Shown: in pieces, positions 52,526 through 60,633 of the stretch
How the letters are laid out: each line of letters starts with the position of its first letter
Position numbering within the stretch: the stretch's first letter is position 1
Assembly (NCBI RefSeq): GCF_900111775.1
Contig: NZ_FOJJ01000012.1
Location: 62,001-126,000 of the forward strand
Length of the DNA stretch: 64,000 nucleotides
Source of the DNA: Desulfuromonas acetexigens
GTDB taxonomy: Bacteria > Desulfobacterota > Desulfuromonadia > Desulfuromonadales > Trichloromonadaceae
Direction: 5' to 3'
Made by a program: the position numbers and the translations under genes
Notes under the pieces: model-generated
The model's input: the letters and a program-made list of their open reading frames with translations, nothing else
What the model was told of the DNA's origin: nothing
Database searches by the model: none

Positions 52526-53140
52526 TCAGTTGTCGCGGACGGCGTTGGCCAGATCCGCCGGGGTGTTGATGTTGGTCAGGGCCGTGCGCCAGTTGTCGGG
52601 CAGTTCTTCCGGACCGACGATCCGCATCCGCAGTTCGGGGTAGATATCGAGAATACGGAAGTTTCCGGCCTGCAATTGACGGCGGATGACCGGCAGGCAG
52701 TTTTGCCCGTAGCAGGCGATCAGCGGTTCCAGCCCTTCCGGTGTGCCGGGGAGGATGACGTCGTAACCGAAGCGGTGTTCGAGCAGGGCGCGAATCAGCT
52801 CCTCGTCGACAAAGGGCATATCGCAGGCGGCGACGAAGATGTAGGGCGTCTCGGCGTGCCTCAGCCCGGTATGTAGCCCGCCCAGGGCGCTGCCGGGATA
52901 GGCGTCGGCGTAGGCCGGGAGGTTCGGACGAGCCAGGTCCGGGCGATCCCCGGCGATCAGCGTTTGGGGAAAGAGCCGCCCGAAGAGCTCGGAGATCCCC
53001 GCGATCAACGCTTTTCCGCCGATCTCCAAGGTCGCCTTGTCCCTGCCCATGCGCCGACTGCGGCCGCCGGCGAGGATTACGCCGGTGACATCGGGGAAGG
53101 GAACAGTTTTCATCGATTGTTGCAGCCCGGCGGTCGTCAT
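52526..53140 (-). CDS. mobA: Molybdenum cofactor guanylyltransferase MobA
   Basis: MobA joins GMP to molybdopterin to give the bis-MGD cofactor of DMSO-reductase family enzymes. The protein of about 204 residues has the nucleotidyltransferase loop GVILAGGRSRRMGRDKATLE near the N-terminus and FVAACDMPFVDEELIRALL with the metal-binding D-x-P region. Either ATG 53140 or ATG 53113 may be the start; neither has a strong ribosome site. It lies 100 bases after the psrC terminator and leads a mobA-moeA-tatA set. Confidence 0.9.
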   Translation of the reverse strand: MTTAGLQQSMKTVPFPDVTGVILAGGRSRRMGRDKATLEIGGKALIAGISELFGRLFPQTLIAGDRPDLARPNLPAYADAYPGSALGGLHTGLRHAETPYIFVAACDMPFVDEELIRALLEHRFGYDVILPGTPEGLEPLIACYGQNCLPVIRRQLQAGNFRILDIYPELRMRIVGPEELPDNWRTALTNINTPADLANAVRDN

Positions 53141-53207
53141 GATGGCGCCAAGTATAGGGGAGAGCGCGAGGGGCCGCAACTTTTTGCTGAAGCCTCAGGA
53201 TTCGGCG

Positions 53208-53234
53208 AAAAAAAGGGCCGGCTTGCGCCGGCCC
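53208..53234 (-). terminator. Rho-independent terminator of psrABC
   Basis: GGGCCGGC (53215-53222) and GCCGGCCC (53227-53234) pair around TTGC; on the minus strand seven T follow. It separates psrC from mobA. Confidence 0.8.
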
Positions 53235-53276
53235 ACGGAGGAGGGGAGCAGGGTCCCCGGTAAAACCTGTGTGAAA

Positions 53277-54440
53277 TCAGTGACGATGGCCGCCTTCCAG
53301 GTCGAAGACGCGCTCCGCCAGGGAATAGAGGAAGAGGCAGAGGCAGATGGAGCCGATGACGATGCCGATTTCGGTGAGGGAGGGGAAGTAGTGGAGCAGT
53401 CCGTGACTTGCTCCTTCCACCGCCTCGGGGCGCATGGAGACCATCTGCCCGGCGATGACCAGGTCGTAGCGCATGAAGAAGATACCGATGGTCGAGAGCA
53501 GCCCCGCGATCATCACCCCGAAGACGGTGCGGGTGCGACGATTGGCGACGATGATCAGCGGGATGAGAATGCCCAGTCCCAATTCGAAGAACCAGAAGTT
53601 GAAGGCCAGCGGCCCGGTGATCCAGGCCATGGTTGTTTCGTACTTCTCCGGCGGCTGACCGTAGAGGCCGGGAATGATCTTCCAGACGACGAAAAAGAGG
53701 AGTATGCCGAGGAAGAGGGCTTGAAGCTTGCCCATGGTGTACATGAATTCCTGATAGACGGGGGGCATTTCGATCCCCCGCGCCTTGTGGTTGAAGTAGA
53801 CGATGAGCACGGTCAACGCCGCACCCGAGGCCAGGGCCGAGACGATGAAGTAGATCGGCATGTACGAGCCGTACCAGAAATGACGGGCTTCGAGCAGACC
53901 GAAGACCGCGCCCAGGTTGGAGTGGGCGGTGATGGCGGCGAAGAAGCCGGCCAGGCCCGACCAGAAGGCGAGGCGGGTCCAGCCGCGCATCAGCGAGGTG
54001 AACTCGAAGATCAGGCAGACCATGTAGAAGCCGTAGAGGGCACCCATCCACCAGATGGCCGAGGTGAAGTTGGGGCTGATAACGGCGTAGAGGCCCATGC
54101 GGATCGGGTGGTTCAGTTCCATCGCCATGGTGCCGAAACCGGTACACAGGGTCAACAGGGCGAGCAGGTGGCCGCGGCGGCCGATGATGGCGAACTTCTC
54201 GAAGCCCCAGACGTCGCCGAGGCTCGACACCAGGCAAAGTCCGGTGCTGGAGACGACGAAGAAGACGTAGGTGGAGATGAGGATGCCCCAGGGAATTTCC
54301 CGGCTTACGTTGTAGACGTGATCGTGGCCGTGGACCAGCACCTGGACCACTCCGACCGCACCTGCCATCATCCCCAGGCAGAGCAGGCCGAACCACATCA
54401 TCTCGCCGGGGCGCTTGGGTATTACCGTTGCAAAAGACAT
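53277..54440 (-). CDS. psrC: NrfD/PsrC-type quinone-interacting membrane subunit
   Basis: The 387-residue integral membrane protein has about nine or ten membrane segments and belongs to the NrfD/PsrC family, which passes electrons between quinones and a periplasmic iron-sulfur partner. Family parts include GVVQVLVHGHDHVYNVSREI near the N-terminus and MELNHPIRMGLYAVISPNFT, AFNFWFFELGLGILIPLI. It follows psrB by ten bases. TAAGGAG precedes the start. Confidence 0.9.
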   Translation of the reverse strand: MSFATVIPKRPGEMMWFGLLCLGMMAGAVGVVQVLVHGHDHVYNVSREIPWGILISTYVFFVVSSTGLCLVSSLGDVWGFEKFAIIGRRGHLLALLTLCTGFGTMAMELNHPIRMGLYAVISPNFTSAIWWMGALYGFYMVCLIFEFTSLMRGWTRLAFWSGLAGFFAAITAHSNLGAVFGLLEARHFWYGSYMPIYFIVSALASGAALTVLIVYFNHKARGIEMPPVYQEFMYTMGKLQALFLGILLFFVVWKIIPGLYGQPPEKYETTMAWITGPLAFNFWFFELGLGILIPLIIVANRRTRTVFGVMIAGLLSTIGIFFMRYDLVIAGQMVSMRPEAVEGASHGLLHYFPSLTEIGIVIGSICLCLFLYSLAERVFDLEGGHRH

Positions 54441-54450
54441 GATGCTCTCC

Positions 54451-55005
54451 TTAGATCAGATAGAAAAGGTACGGCTTGGTGCCCATCTCCGGTTTCATCA
54501 CCCGATGGGGATGTTTCGCCAGCAGGAGAGAGACTTCGCTGTTCGGGTCGTTGAGGTCGCCGAAGACCCGCACCCGGGTCGGGCAGGTTTCGACGCAGGC
54601 CGGCTCCCGGCCGGTAAGAATGCGGTGTTCGCAGAAGGTGCATTTATCGACCGCGCCGATTTCCTCGTTGTAGTAGCGGGCGTTGTAAGGGCAGGCGGTC
54701 ATGCAGTATTTACAGCCGATGCACTTCTTGTTTTCGACAGTGACGATACCGTCGGCGTTGACTCCCGTCGCCTTGGTCGGGCAGACCCGCTTGCAGGGGG
54801 TGTTCGCGCAGTGCATGCACTGCCCAGGAGTGAACTCCTGGCCGAGGTTCGGATAGCGGCCGCGCAAGGCTTCTTCCATCACCCAGTTGCGGTAGTTTTC
54901 CCGGCCGAGGGGGACATGGTTTTCCGCCTTGCAGGCGACGGTGCAGGCCTTGCAGTCGATACACTTGCGGGTATCGAGGACCATGGCGTAGCGTTTATTG
55001 CTCAT
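54451..55005 (-). CDS. psrB: Four-cluster ferredoxin subunit (PsrB type)
   Basis: The 184-residue subunit carries electrons between the molybdenum and quinone subunits. Four cysteine groups are visible: CIDCKACTVACKAENH, CMHCANTPCKRVCPTKA, CIGCKYCMTACPYNAR and CTFCEHRILTGREPACVETC, the normal set for four [4Fe-4S] clusters. No signal peptide is present, as expected for a subunit exported piggyback with the Tat-signalled catalytic protein. It starts 28 bases after psrA. Confidence 0.93.
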   Translation of the reverse strand: MSNKRYAMVLDTRKCIDCKACTVACKAENHVPLGRENYRNWVMEEALRGRYPNLGQEFTPGQCMHCANTPCKRVCPTKATGVNADGIVTVENKKCIGCKYCMTACPYNARYYNEEIGAVDKCTFCEHRILTGREPACVETCPTRVRVFGDLNDPNSEVSLLLAKHPHRVMKPEMGTKPYLFYLI

Positions 55006-55033
55006 AATTCAGGCTCCTTGTCCGTCGGCCGCA

Positions 55034-57247
55034 TCAGGCCGGAAGGATTTCCACAAAGGTTTCATGCATCGCCACGTTCCCCGAAATCGGACAGTATTTC
55101 TCCTCGATCAGAGCCGCGTCACTCCCCCCCTTGCCGTAGATGTTGGTCTGGGCCTTGGAAAGGACGCCGAAGCCGTGGGCCATGTAGACGCTGTCGGGAC
55201 GGATCTTCTGCGTCACTTCCAACTTCAGCCGCTCTTCCCCGACGGCGCTGCGCACCTTGACCATCTGCCCGTTTTTCAGCCCCAACTTCTGCGCCTCGAC
55301 CGGGTTCAGCCAGAGGGTGTTCTCGGGCATGATGTCGTGCAGATAGGGGTTGTTGGCGGTGGTGCCGTGGGTGAAGTAGGCGTGGCGCCCGACCAGCAGC
55401 CGGTAGCGGTTGGAGGGCACGGCGGTCGGCCGGGTGTAAACGGGCAGCGGATCGTGACCGTTGTCGGCGTACTTCTGCGAGAAGATTTCGATCTTGCCAC
55501 TCTTGGTTTTGAGCGCCGTGCCTCGGGTGCGGCCGTAGTTCGGCTCGGTGCTTTCGTAGTAAATTCCCTTGGTTTTCAGGTCTTCGAGGATTTGCGGATT
55601 GTGCTTCACCTGGTGGTGGAGGTGTTCTTCCATGGTGAAATCGAACTCGGCGGCGATCTCCTCGCTCAGGCGTTTGGCGATCTCCTGGATGATCCAGAGG
55701 CTCTCCTTGCTCTCGAACATCGGCGGAATGCAGGGCTGGCGGAAGGCCACCACCGGCACGATCCCGCCCAGGCCTTCCAGCGGATCCTGGCGCTCCAGGT
55801 AGGTCGCCTCGGGCAGCACTACATCCGAATGCCAGGCGGTGTCGCTCATGGTGATGTCGATGGTGCAGATGAAATCCATCTGTTCCATCAGCTTCAGAGT
55901 CTTGGCGCGGTTAGGGACCGAGGCCAGGGGATTCTGCTTGTAGACCATCATCCCTTTGATCGGATAGGGATCGGCGGCCAGGGCGCGGTCGCGGAAGGCG
56001 GGCCAGGCGCCGTCTTTTTCCGAGAGATAGGTGACCGCCCCATCGTCGAGGCGGCCGGGGATGTCTTCGTCATACCAGGGGGCGAGGTAGTCGTGCTTGG
56101 TCAGGGCGATACTGGCGTTGGGAATGAGGCCGCCCTTGGTGTCCCAGTTGCCGATGATCGTGTTGAGAATCGCCATGGCCCGACGCATCTGCGTGTCGTT
56201 CGCCATAAAGGAAGAGCGCCGGCCCTGGTAATAAACCGCCTTAGGTGCAGCGGCAGCGAATTCCCGGGCGATGCGGCGGATGTCGGCGGCGGGGATTTCG
56301 CACTCGGCGGCCGCCCACTCCGGGGTGTAGGGGGCGATGTGCGGGACGAGCTGCTCGAAGCCGACGGTGAATTCGTCGATAAAGGCCTGGTCTTGAAGGT
56401 TTTCCGTGACGATCACATGGATCATGGCGAGGATGAAGGCCATGTCCGTTCCCGGCTTGATCGGAAACCACTCGTCGGCCTTGGCCGAGGTCTTGGTGAA
56501 GCGGGGATCGAGATAGACCAGTTTGCGCTTGCCGCCGTCCCCCCGCAGCAGGTCGATGGAGTCGGGGGTCATCAGCGCTTCGCTGCGGTTGGCGCCGCTC
56601 ATGATGATGAAGTCGGCGTTGAGTACGTCCGGGGTCGGGTTGGTGCCGAAGGTGGCGCCGAAGCCCTGGATGTTGGAAGAAAGGCAGAGGGTCGGATGGC
56701 GCAGGGTGTTGGGGGAGCCGTAGCACTCGGCGAGCTGGGTGAAGAAATGCTCCGAGAAGGTCCCTTCCGTCGAGGCGAACATGACGCTGGCGCGGGAATA
56801 TTTATCCTTGATCTCGTTCATGTTCTTCGCCACCAGGTCGAGGGCTTCCTCCCAGGTGGCGCGACGGAACTTGCCTTCGCCGCGCTTGCTCCCTTCGACG
56901 CGGATCAGGGGATATTTCAGGCGGTCGGGATCGTAGACGACCTTGACCCCGGCATTCCCCCGGGCACAGAGCATGGCGCGGCTGCGGATGAAAAACTCGG
57001 GGTTGGGGTCGAGCTTCTGGATGACGCCGTCCTTCACCCGAGCGATGAAGCCGCACTTGTTGACGCACATGCCACAGCTGCTGTAGACGTCCTTGCTGCC
57101 GAGGCCGGTCGGGGCGTCGATGCGGCCATCCTTGGCCAGCGCCTTGAGGACTTTCACCTGCGAGCCGATGGCGATGGTGGCCAGGGCGCAGGAAGAGAGA
57201 CCCATGAAGTGTCGCCGGCTGACTTTCTTTTCAAGTAGGCGTGCCAC
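55034..57247 (-). CDS. psrA: Tat-exported molybdopterin oxidoreductase (PsrA/PhsA type)
   Basis: This is the catalytic subunit of a DMSO-reductase family complex, probably reducing polysulfide, thiosulfate or a related periplasmic acceptor. From GTG 57247 behind AAAGGAG it has 737 residues. A twin-arginine signal VSRRHFMGLSS has the Arg pair at 11-12. One [4Fe-4S] cluster is bound by Cys58, Cys61, Cys65 and Cys94. Cys188 in HPTLCLSSN stands where PsrA and PhsA have the Mo-binding Cys (inferred). The actual substrate cannot be fixed from sequence; arsenate or tetrathionate reductases are less likely because of length. Confidence 0.88.
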   Translation of the reverse strand: MARLLEKKVSRRHFMGLSSCALATIAIGSQVKVLKALAKDGRIDAPTGLGSKDVYSSCGMCVNKCGFIARVKDGVIQKLDPNPEFFIRSRAMLCARGNAGVKVVYDPDRLKYPLIRVEGSKRGEGKFRRATWEEALDLVAKNMNEIKDKYSRASVMFASTEGTFSEHFFTQLAECYGSPNTLRHPTLCLSSNIQGFGATFGTNPTPDVLNADFIIMSGANRSEALMTPDSIDLLRGDGGKRKLVYLDPRFTKTSAKADEWFPIKPGTDMAFILAMIHVIVTENLQDQAFIDEFTVGFEQLVPHIAPYTPEWAAAECEIPAADIRRIAREFAAAAPKAVYYQGRRSSFMANDTQMRRAMAILNTIIGNWDTKGGLIPNASIALTKHDYLAPWYDEDIPGRLDDGAVTYLSEKDGAWPAFRDRALAADPYPIKGMMVYKQNPLASVPNRAKTLKLMEQMDFICTIDITMSDTAWHSDVVLPEATYLERQDPLEGLGGIVPVVAFRQPCIPPMFESKESLWIIQEIAKRLSEEIAAEFDFTMEEHLHHQVKHNPQILEDLKTKGIYYESTEPNYGRTRGTALKTKSGKIEIFSQKYADNGHDPLPVYTRPTAVPSNRYRLLVGRHAYFTHGTTANNPYLHDIMPENTLWLNPVEAQKLGLKNGQMVKVRSAVGEERLKLEVTQKIRPDSVYMAHGFGVLSKAQTNIYGKGGSDAALIEEKYCPISGNVAMHETFVEILPA

Positions 57248-57499
57248 GTTGTTCTCCTTTGCGTGGGGTCGATTTTGCCGGATCGCACGGAGCAATCCCG
57301 GGCTGCATGAAACCGTATGTCTCGTTGTGAAGAGGCGGGGATGATGATTGTTGAGCGATAAAATATACAAATAGCGATTTTTGCATGAAGCGGGCCAATC
57401 GACTTGAGGAATGGAACGTATATCGAATTACTTGGATAAGCCGTTGCCACGCTTGATTTTTGCGGATTTTTAATCTTTCTCCCCCCGGCACCCGCCAGT

Positions 57500-57592
57500 A
57501 CGGGATTCCGCCGAATCGCCGGGAGATATCCGTGAAATCGCGATATATGCATAACCGGGATTCCGTCATTCCGCTGAATCGTCGGGATTCCC
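57500..57592. repeat. Direct GGGATTCCG-type repeats upstream of psrA
   Basis: Two related units, CGGGATTCCGCCGAATCGCC at 57501 and CGGGATTCCGTCATTCCGCT at 57557, share both ends (the second has eight added bases) and end in a CGGGA motif. They resemble the GTCATTCCCGC-type intergenic repeats seen in many proteobacteria. The rest of the gap 57248-57681 holds an AT-rich stretch (57345-57385), likely containing the psrA promoter, but no clear box could be named. Confidence 0.5.
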
Positions 57593-57613
57593 GCAAACGA
57601 GAAGGATGATTCA

Positions 57614-57648
57614 TAAAAAAAGGGGGGAACCCAATCGGTTCCCCCCTT
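57614..57648 (-). terminator. Rho-independent terminator of the DUF3373 gene
   Basis: AAGGGGGGAACC (57620-57631) and GGTTCCCCCCTT (57637-57648) pair around five bases. On the minus strand a T run follows (A run at 57615-57621). It ends the outer-membrane gene before the psr operon. Confidence 0.85.
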
Positions 57649-57681
57649 GGGGTGTGACGCCGGAATGTCCGGTCTGGCTTT

Positions 57682-59625
57682 TTAGAACTTGACGGTCAGA
57701 GCCGCATTGACGTTCCAGGCCGTGTCGACGGCCGGGAGCATGGAGAAGGCTTTGCCATCGAGAACGTCATCGATCTTTTGCGGTTTGCCGACGGGCGAGC
57801 CGCTGCCGGTGTACTCGTAGTCATAGTAGAGGCCGGCCAGTTTGATGAACATCTTCGGGTTGACGTCGATGATGTAGTAGGCCTCGCCGACATGACCGCG
57901 AGTGGCGAGTTTGCTGCCGATCAGGTCGTCCTGGGCCTGGGTGAAGGGGGTCCAGTATTTGGAGCCGTAGTTGTACTCCAGGCCGAATTTGCCCATGGGG
58001 GCGGGAATCTGAACGCCGACGTAGGCCGAGTAGCCGTCACGGTTTTCATCCGAGTCGGCGCGATCGGCTCTCATGATGATTTCGTCACGAGTGTTGTTGA
58101 GTTCCGCTACCCAGACGGCGTCGGAGAGCATCCCGCCGAACATGCCGGTTTTGCCGTTGGGGCGGGCCTGGGTCCAGCCGAAGGAGCCGAACCAGTTGAT
58201 GCCGTTCATCTCCTCGCGGGCAAAGCCGAGGCCGGCGAGGTTGATGTCGCCGATGGTGGTCGAGGGCTGGACGCGGGTCACGAAGTTGAAGTTCGGGAAC
58301 TTCTGCATGTCCGCGTTCATGGTCGGAGCGAAGATCGGGCCGAACTGGGAGGGGAAAGCGATCGTCCCTTTGAAGCCGTCGGTCACGTCCATGGCGCGGA
58401 AGAGGGTCATCTGCAGGAAGTTGGTGCCGTCGTTGAGGAGGTCGATATTGAAGCCGCCGAGGTGGACGTCTTTGGTTTCAATCTCATTGAAGAGCTCGCC
58501 GTTGCCGATTTCAGATTCGAAACCCTGGCCGTAGCAGAAACGGATGGTCTGGCCCTCGATGCCGGTGTGTTTGCTCAGGTGGTACCCGGCGGTGATGCCG
58601 TCGAAGTTGAAATGGACCAGGTGCCCCGAGGGGGTGCCGCCGCGCTGCTCGTTTTCACGATACTGGCTGGGGGGGCCGTAGGTCGAGGGACGCCGGCCGA
58701 TGGAGAGATAGAAGGGGGTGTCGCCAATGTCCCGCCAGTCGAAGTAGGCGCGCTCGACACGCACCAGGTCGCCGCTGGTATTGCCGCTGCTGGTGCCGTC
58801 CATGGTGAAGGAGTTCCACGAATCGAAGACCTTGGTGCCGGTGGAATCGCCCCAGTTCTTGTACATGAGCAGACGGCCGGAGAAGCTGACGTTATCCCAG
58901 ACGTCGGCCTTCATGCCGAGACGCAGGCGAGTGGTGTAGGCGATGTCGTTGTTGATGTCTTTGGGTTTTACGATAACCCCAGCAGGGAGCATGCGAAAGG
59001 GACCGACGCCAGCAGGCATATTCCCCGACACAAAAGCGCTAAGGAGGTTGGTGTATTGAGGGTCAAGCAGCATTTTGGTGAGAGGAGTGAGAGTAGTAAC
59101 CTGAGTCCCTGGGGCCCCGCTCATAGCGCCAAGTAAATAGGATAGTTTTTCAGCATCCGTCCCGGACGGGGTGGCAAAACTTAAACCGGTGCCACCAGCG
59201 TCAACCAATTGGGTATTAAACCCGGAAGTCACGTTTAGCCCCGTTGGCATTCCGGTTGCTGGATCGAAATTGATTGCCTTGGTGCCAAAATCGTTAAAGT
59301 CAACCTGAATACCGGGATTCCAGGTGACGTCCTGGTAGTGCAGGGAGTCGAACTTGTTGCGCAGATCTCCGTACCAGTTGATGCGGTCGAGGGCGGTTTT
59401 GCGCTCGACTTTGTCGACGCGGGCCATGAGGTCTTCTACGTCTTCCTCGATCTCGGCGGCCGGGGCCGGGGCGGCTTCGCTTTCCTTCACCTGCGAGGCG
59501 ATAGCGTTGAGCTGTTCCTGAAGAGCCTGAATCTGCTGTTGCAGCTCTTCGACGGTGGGGGCGGCCAGGGCTGTGGCAGGTACGGCCAAGGTCGCCACCA
59601 GCAAGGCGATCAACATTTTACGCAT
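57682..59625 (-). CDS. Outer-membrane beta-barrel protein of DUF3373 type
   Basis: The 647-residue protein has a signal peptide (MRKMLIALLVATLAVPATAL...AA), a coiled coil (VEELQQQIQALQEQLNAIAS), an acidic linker and then a large beta barrel ending in VNAALTVKF with a C-terminal Phe. The block RINWYGDLRNKFDSLHYQDV followed by TWNPGIQVDF is what I recall from DUF3373 proteins of Geobacter relatives, which are thought to be porins near respiratory genes. Residues from about 100 to 220 are encoded with much lower GC and other codons than the rest. It sits between a cytochrome gene and the psr operon. Confidence 0.82.
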   Translation of the reverse strand: MRKMLIALLVATLAVPATALAAPTVEELQQQIQALQEQLNAIASQVKESEAAPAPAAEIEEDVEDLMARVDKVERKTALDRINWYGDLRNKFDSLHYQDVTWNPGIQVDFNDFGTKAINFDPATGMPTGLNVTSGFNTQLVDAGGTGLSFATPSGTDAEKLSYLLGAMSGAPGTQVTTLTPLTKMLLDPQYTNLLSAFVSGNMPAGVGPFRMLPAGVIVKPKDINNDIAYTTRLRLGMKADVWDNVSFSGRLLMYKNWGDSTGTKVFDSWNSFTMDGTSSGNTSGDLVRVERAYFDWRDIGDTPFYLSIGRRPSTYGPPSQYRENEQRGGTPSGHLVHFNFDGITAGYHLSKHTGIEGQTIRFCYGQGFESEIGNGELFNEIETKDVHLGGFNIDLLNDGTNFLQMTLFRAMDVTDGFKGTIAFPSQFGPIFAPTMNADMQKFPNFNFVTRVQPSTTIGDINLAGLGFAREEMNGINWFGSFGWTQARPNGKTGMFGGMLSDAVWVAELNNTRDEIIMRADRADSDENRDGYSAYVGVQIPAPMGKFGLEYNYGSKYWTPFTQAQDDLIGSKLATRGHVGEAYYIIDVNPKMFIKLAGLYYDYEYTGSGSPVGKPQKIDDVLDGKAFSMLPAVDTAWNVNAALTVKF

Positions 59626-59740
59626 GGTGTTTGTGCCTCCTGATAAAAATGATGACTGTTCAGGTGGGAATTTAGAGCTTTTCTCATGGTTTCCACCCGC
59701 AAACTACGGCACCCAATGTGCCAATCCCTCTTCCGACGCA

Positions 59741-59784
59741 CAACGGCTCCGGAGTTTTTCAACCCCGGAGCCGTTGGTTTTTTT
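59741..59784 (+). terminator. Hairpin with T run, facing plus strand
   Basis: CAACGGCTCCGG (59741-59752) and CCGGAGCCGTTG (59765-59776) pair perfectly, followed by seven T at 59778-59784. The T run serves the plus strand, but no plus-strand gene lies before it. On the minus strand it could still mark the 3' end of the cytochrome mRNA. Confidence 0.6.
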
Positions 59785-59818
59785 CATGACTCGCTCTTTG
59801 GCTGTGATGGCATAAGGC

Positions 59819-60139
59819 TTAGCCGCAGGTTTCCGGCTGATCCGAGTCGGCAGCATGATCGATCAGGTACTGTTGAACGTCATTCATGTCCTTCTCGCTG
59901 ATGCCGGCCTTGGTCGCGCAGGCCGAGCTCTTGTCGCCGAAGAAACGCTCCCATTGGGCCTGGGTCTTCTTCATGGGGGTGACGACGCCGCCTTCCGCCC
60001 CTTCCACATGGCAGGATTTGCAGTTTTTCTTGAAGAGGTACTTGCCTTTCTTGGCGTTGCCGCCTTCGGCGGCGACGGCCGCGGAAGCGCAGAAAGCCGC
60101 GATGGACAAAATGGCGATGACTTTGGCAAGACGTTTCAT
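59819..60139 (-). CDS. Small monohaem c-type cytochrome
   Basis: The 106-residue protein has a signal peptide ending in AVAAEGG and one haem-binding motif CKSCH (Cys40, Cys43, His44). A Met in GVVTPMKKTQAQWERFF may be the second axial ligand. A short C-terminal part has two more cysteines (SACATKAG and PETCG), which may form a disulfide. Size and pattern fit a cytochrome c5-like or c-551-like electron carrier in the periplasm. GGAGG precedes the ATG. It is followed by the outer-membrane protein and the psr genes on the same strand and is matured by the ResB/CcsB system. Confidence 0.9.
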   Translation of the reverse strand: MKRLAKVIAILSIAAFCASAAVAAEGGNAKKGKYLFKKNCKSCHVEGAEGGVVTPMKKTQAQWERFFGDKSSACATKAGISEKDMNDVQQYLIDHAADSDQPETCG

Positions 60140-60411
60140 GTTGATTTTCCTCCGTTGCTTGGGTTAGGGCGCCTGCTCCGCCGGTGCGGTGGCGTCGATC
60201 AGTCTCTGGCACATTCCCGTTTTGACGTCCTCTGACGTTTAAACGTAAATTTCGAATATTCCTATTTCATGGTTTGTGCCAGATGCCAAGCTTTTTTGTC
60301 GGAAAAAGAAAAATTTTTTTAAAACATCCAGTTTTTCATATGTTGTCTGCGTTCGGGCAGCCGAAGGCTGGGGGTGGATAGAGTCTCGATGTTCGAAAGT
60401 CATGTGCCGAC

Positions 60412-60446
60412 TCGGTGAATTGACGGAATCCGGTCGGTGAATTGAC
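60412..60446. repeat. Pair of 13-base direct repeats, 22 bases apart
   Basis: TCGGTGAATTGAC occurs at 60412-60424 and again at 60434-60446, exactly 22 bases (two helical turns) apart, in the 494-base gap between the cytochrome (-) and ettA (+). Two sites on one DNA face suit a dimeric regulator. Nothing else was named in the gap; AT-rich stretch 60300-60345 may hold the cytochrome promoter. Confidence 0.45.
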
Positions 60447-60633
60447 CATATCGGGCATTTTCCCCCAGGATTGATGGCGGCCAAAAACTCGTTACCGGCC
60501 TGCATCTGCCCCCATGCAAAGCTCGCCAAGTGCCGATTTAGGGGTGGAACTCGATGGGGAAAAAGACTAAGATTCAACCCTTTGAAAGAACGACCGCGCT
60601 ATCTTAATCCATACAAAGGGAGGTTTTCGTTTC

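Noticed and set aside
54998-57238. A 746-residue open frame opposite psrA
   Set aside because: It is the antisense shadow of a gene with intact iron-sulfur and Tat motifs, and has no ribosome site or family motif.
57235-57250. TGGCACGCCTACTTG at the psrA start, as sigma-54
   Set aside because: Spacing is one base off and the site lies in the coding sequence.
60270-60300. TGGCACAAACCATGA on the minus strand before the cytochrome, as sigma-54
   Set aside because: The -24 half fits but the -12 half has ATGA in place of TTGC.
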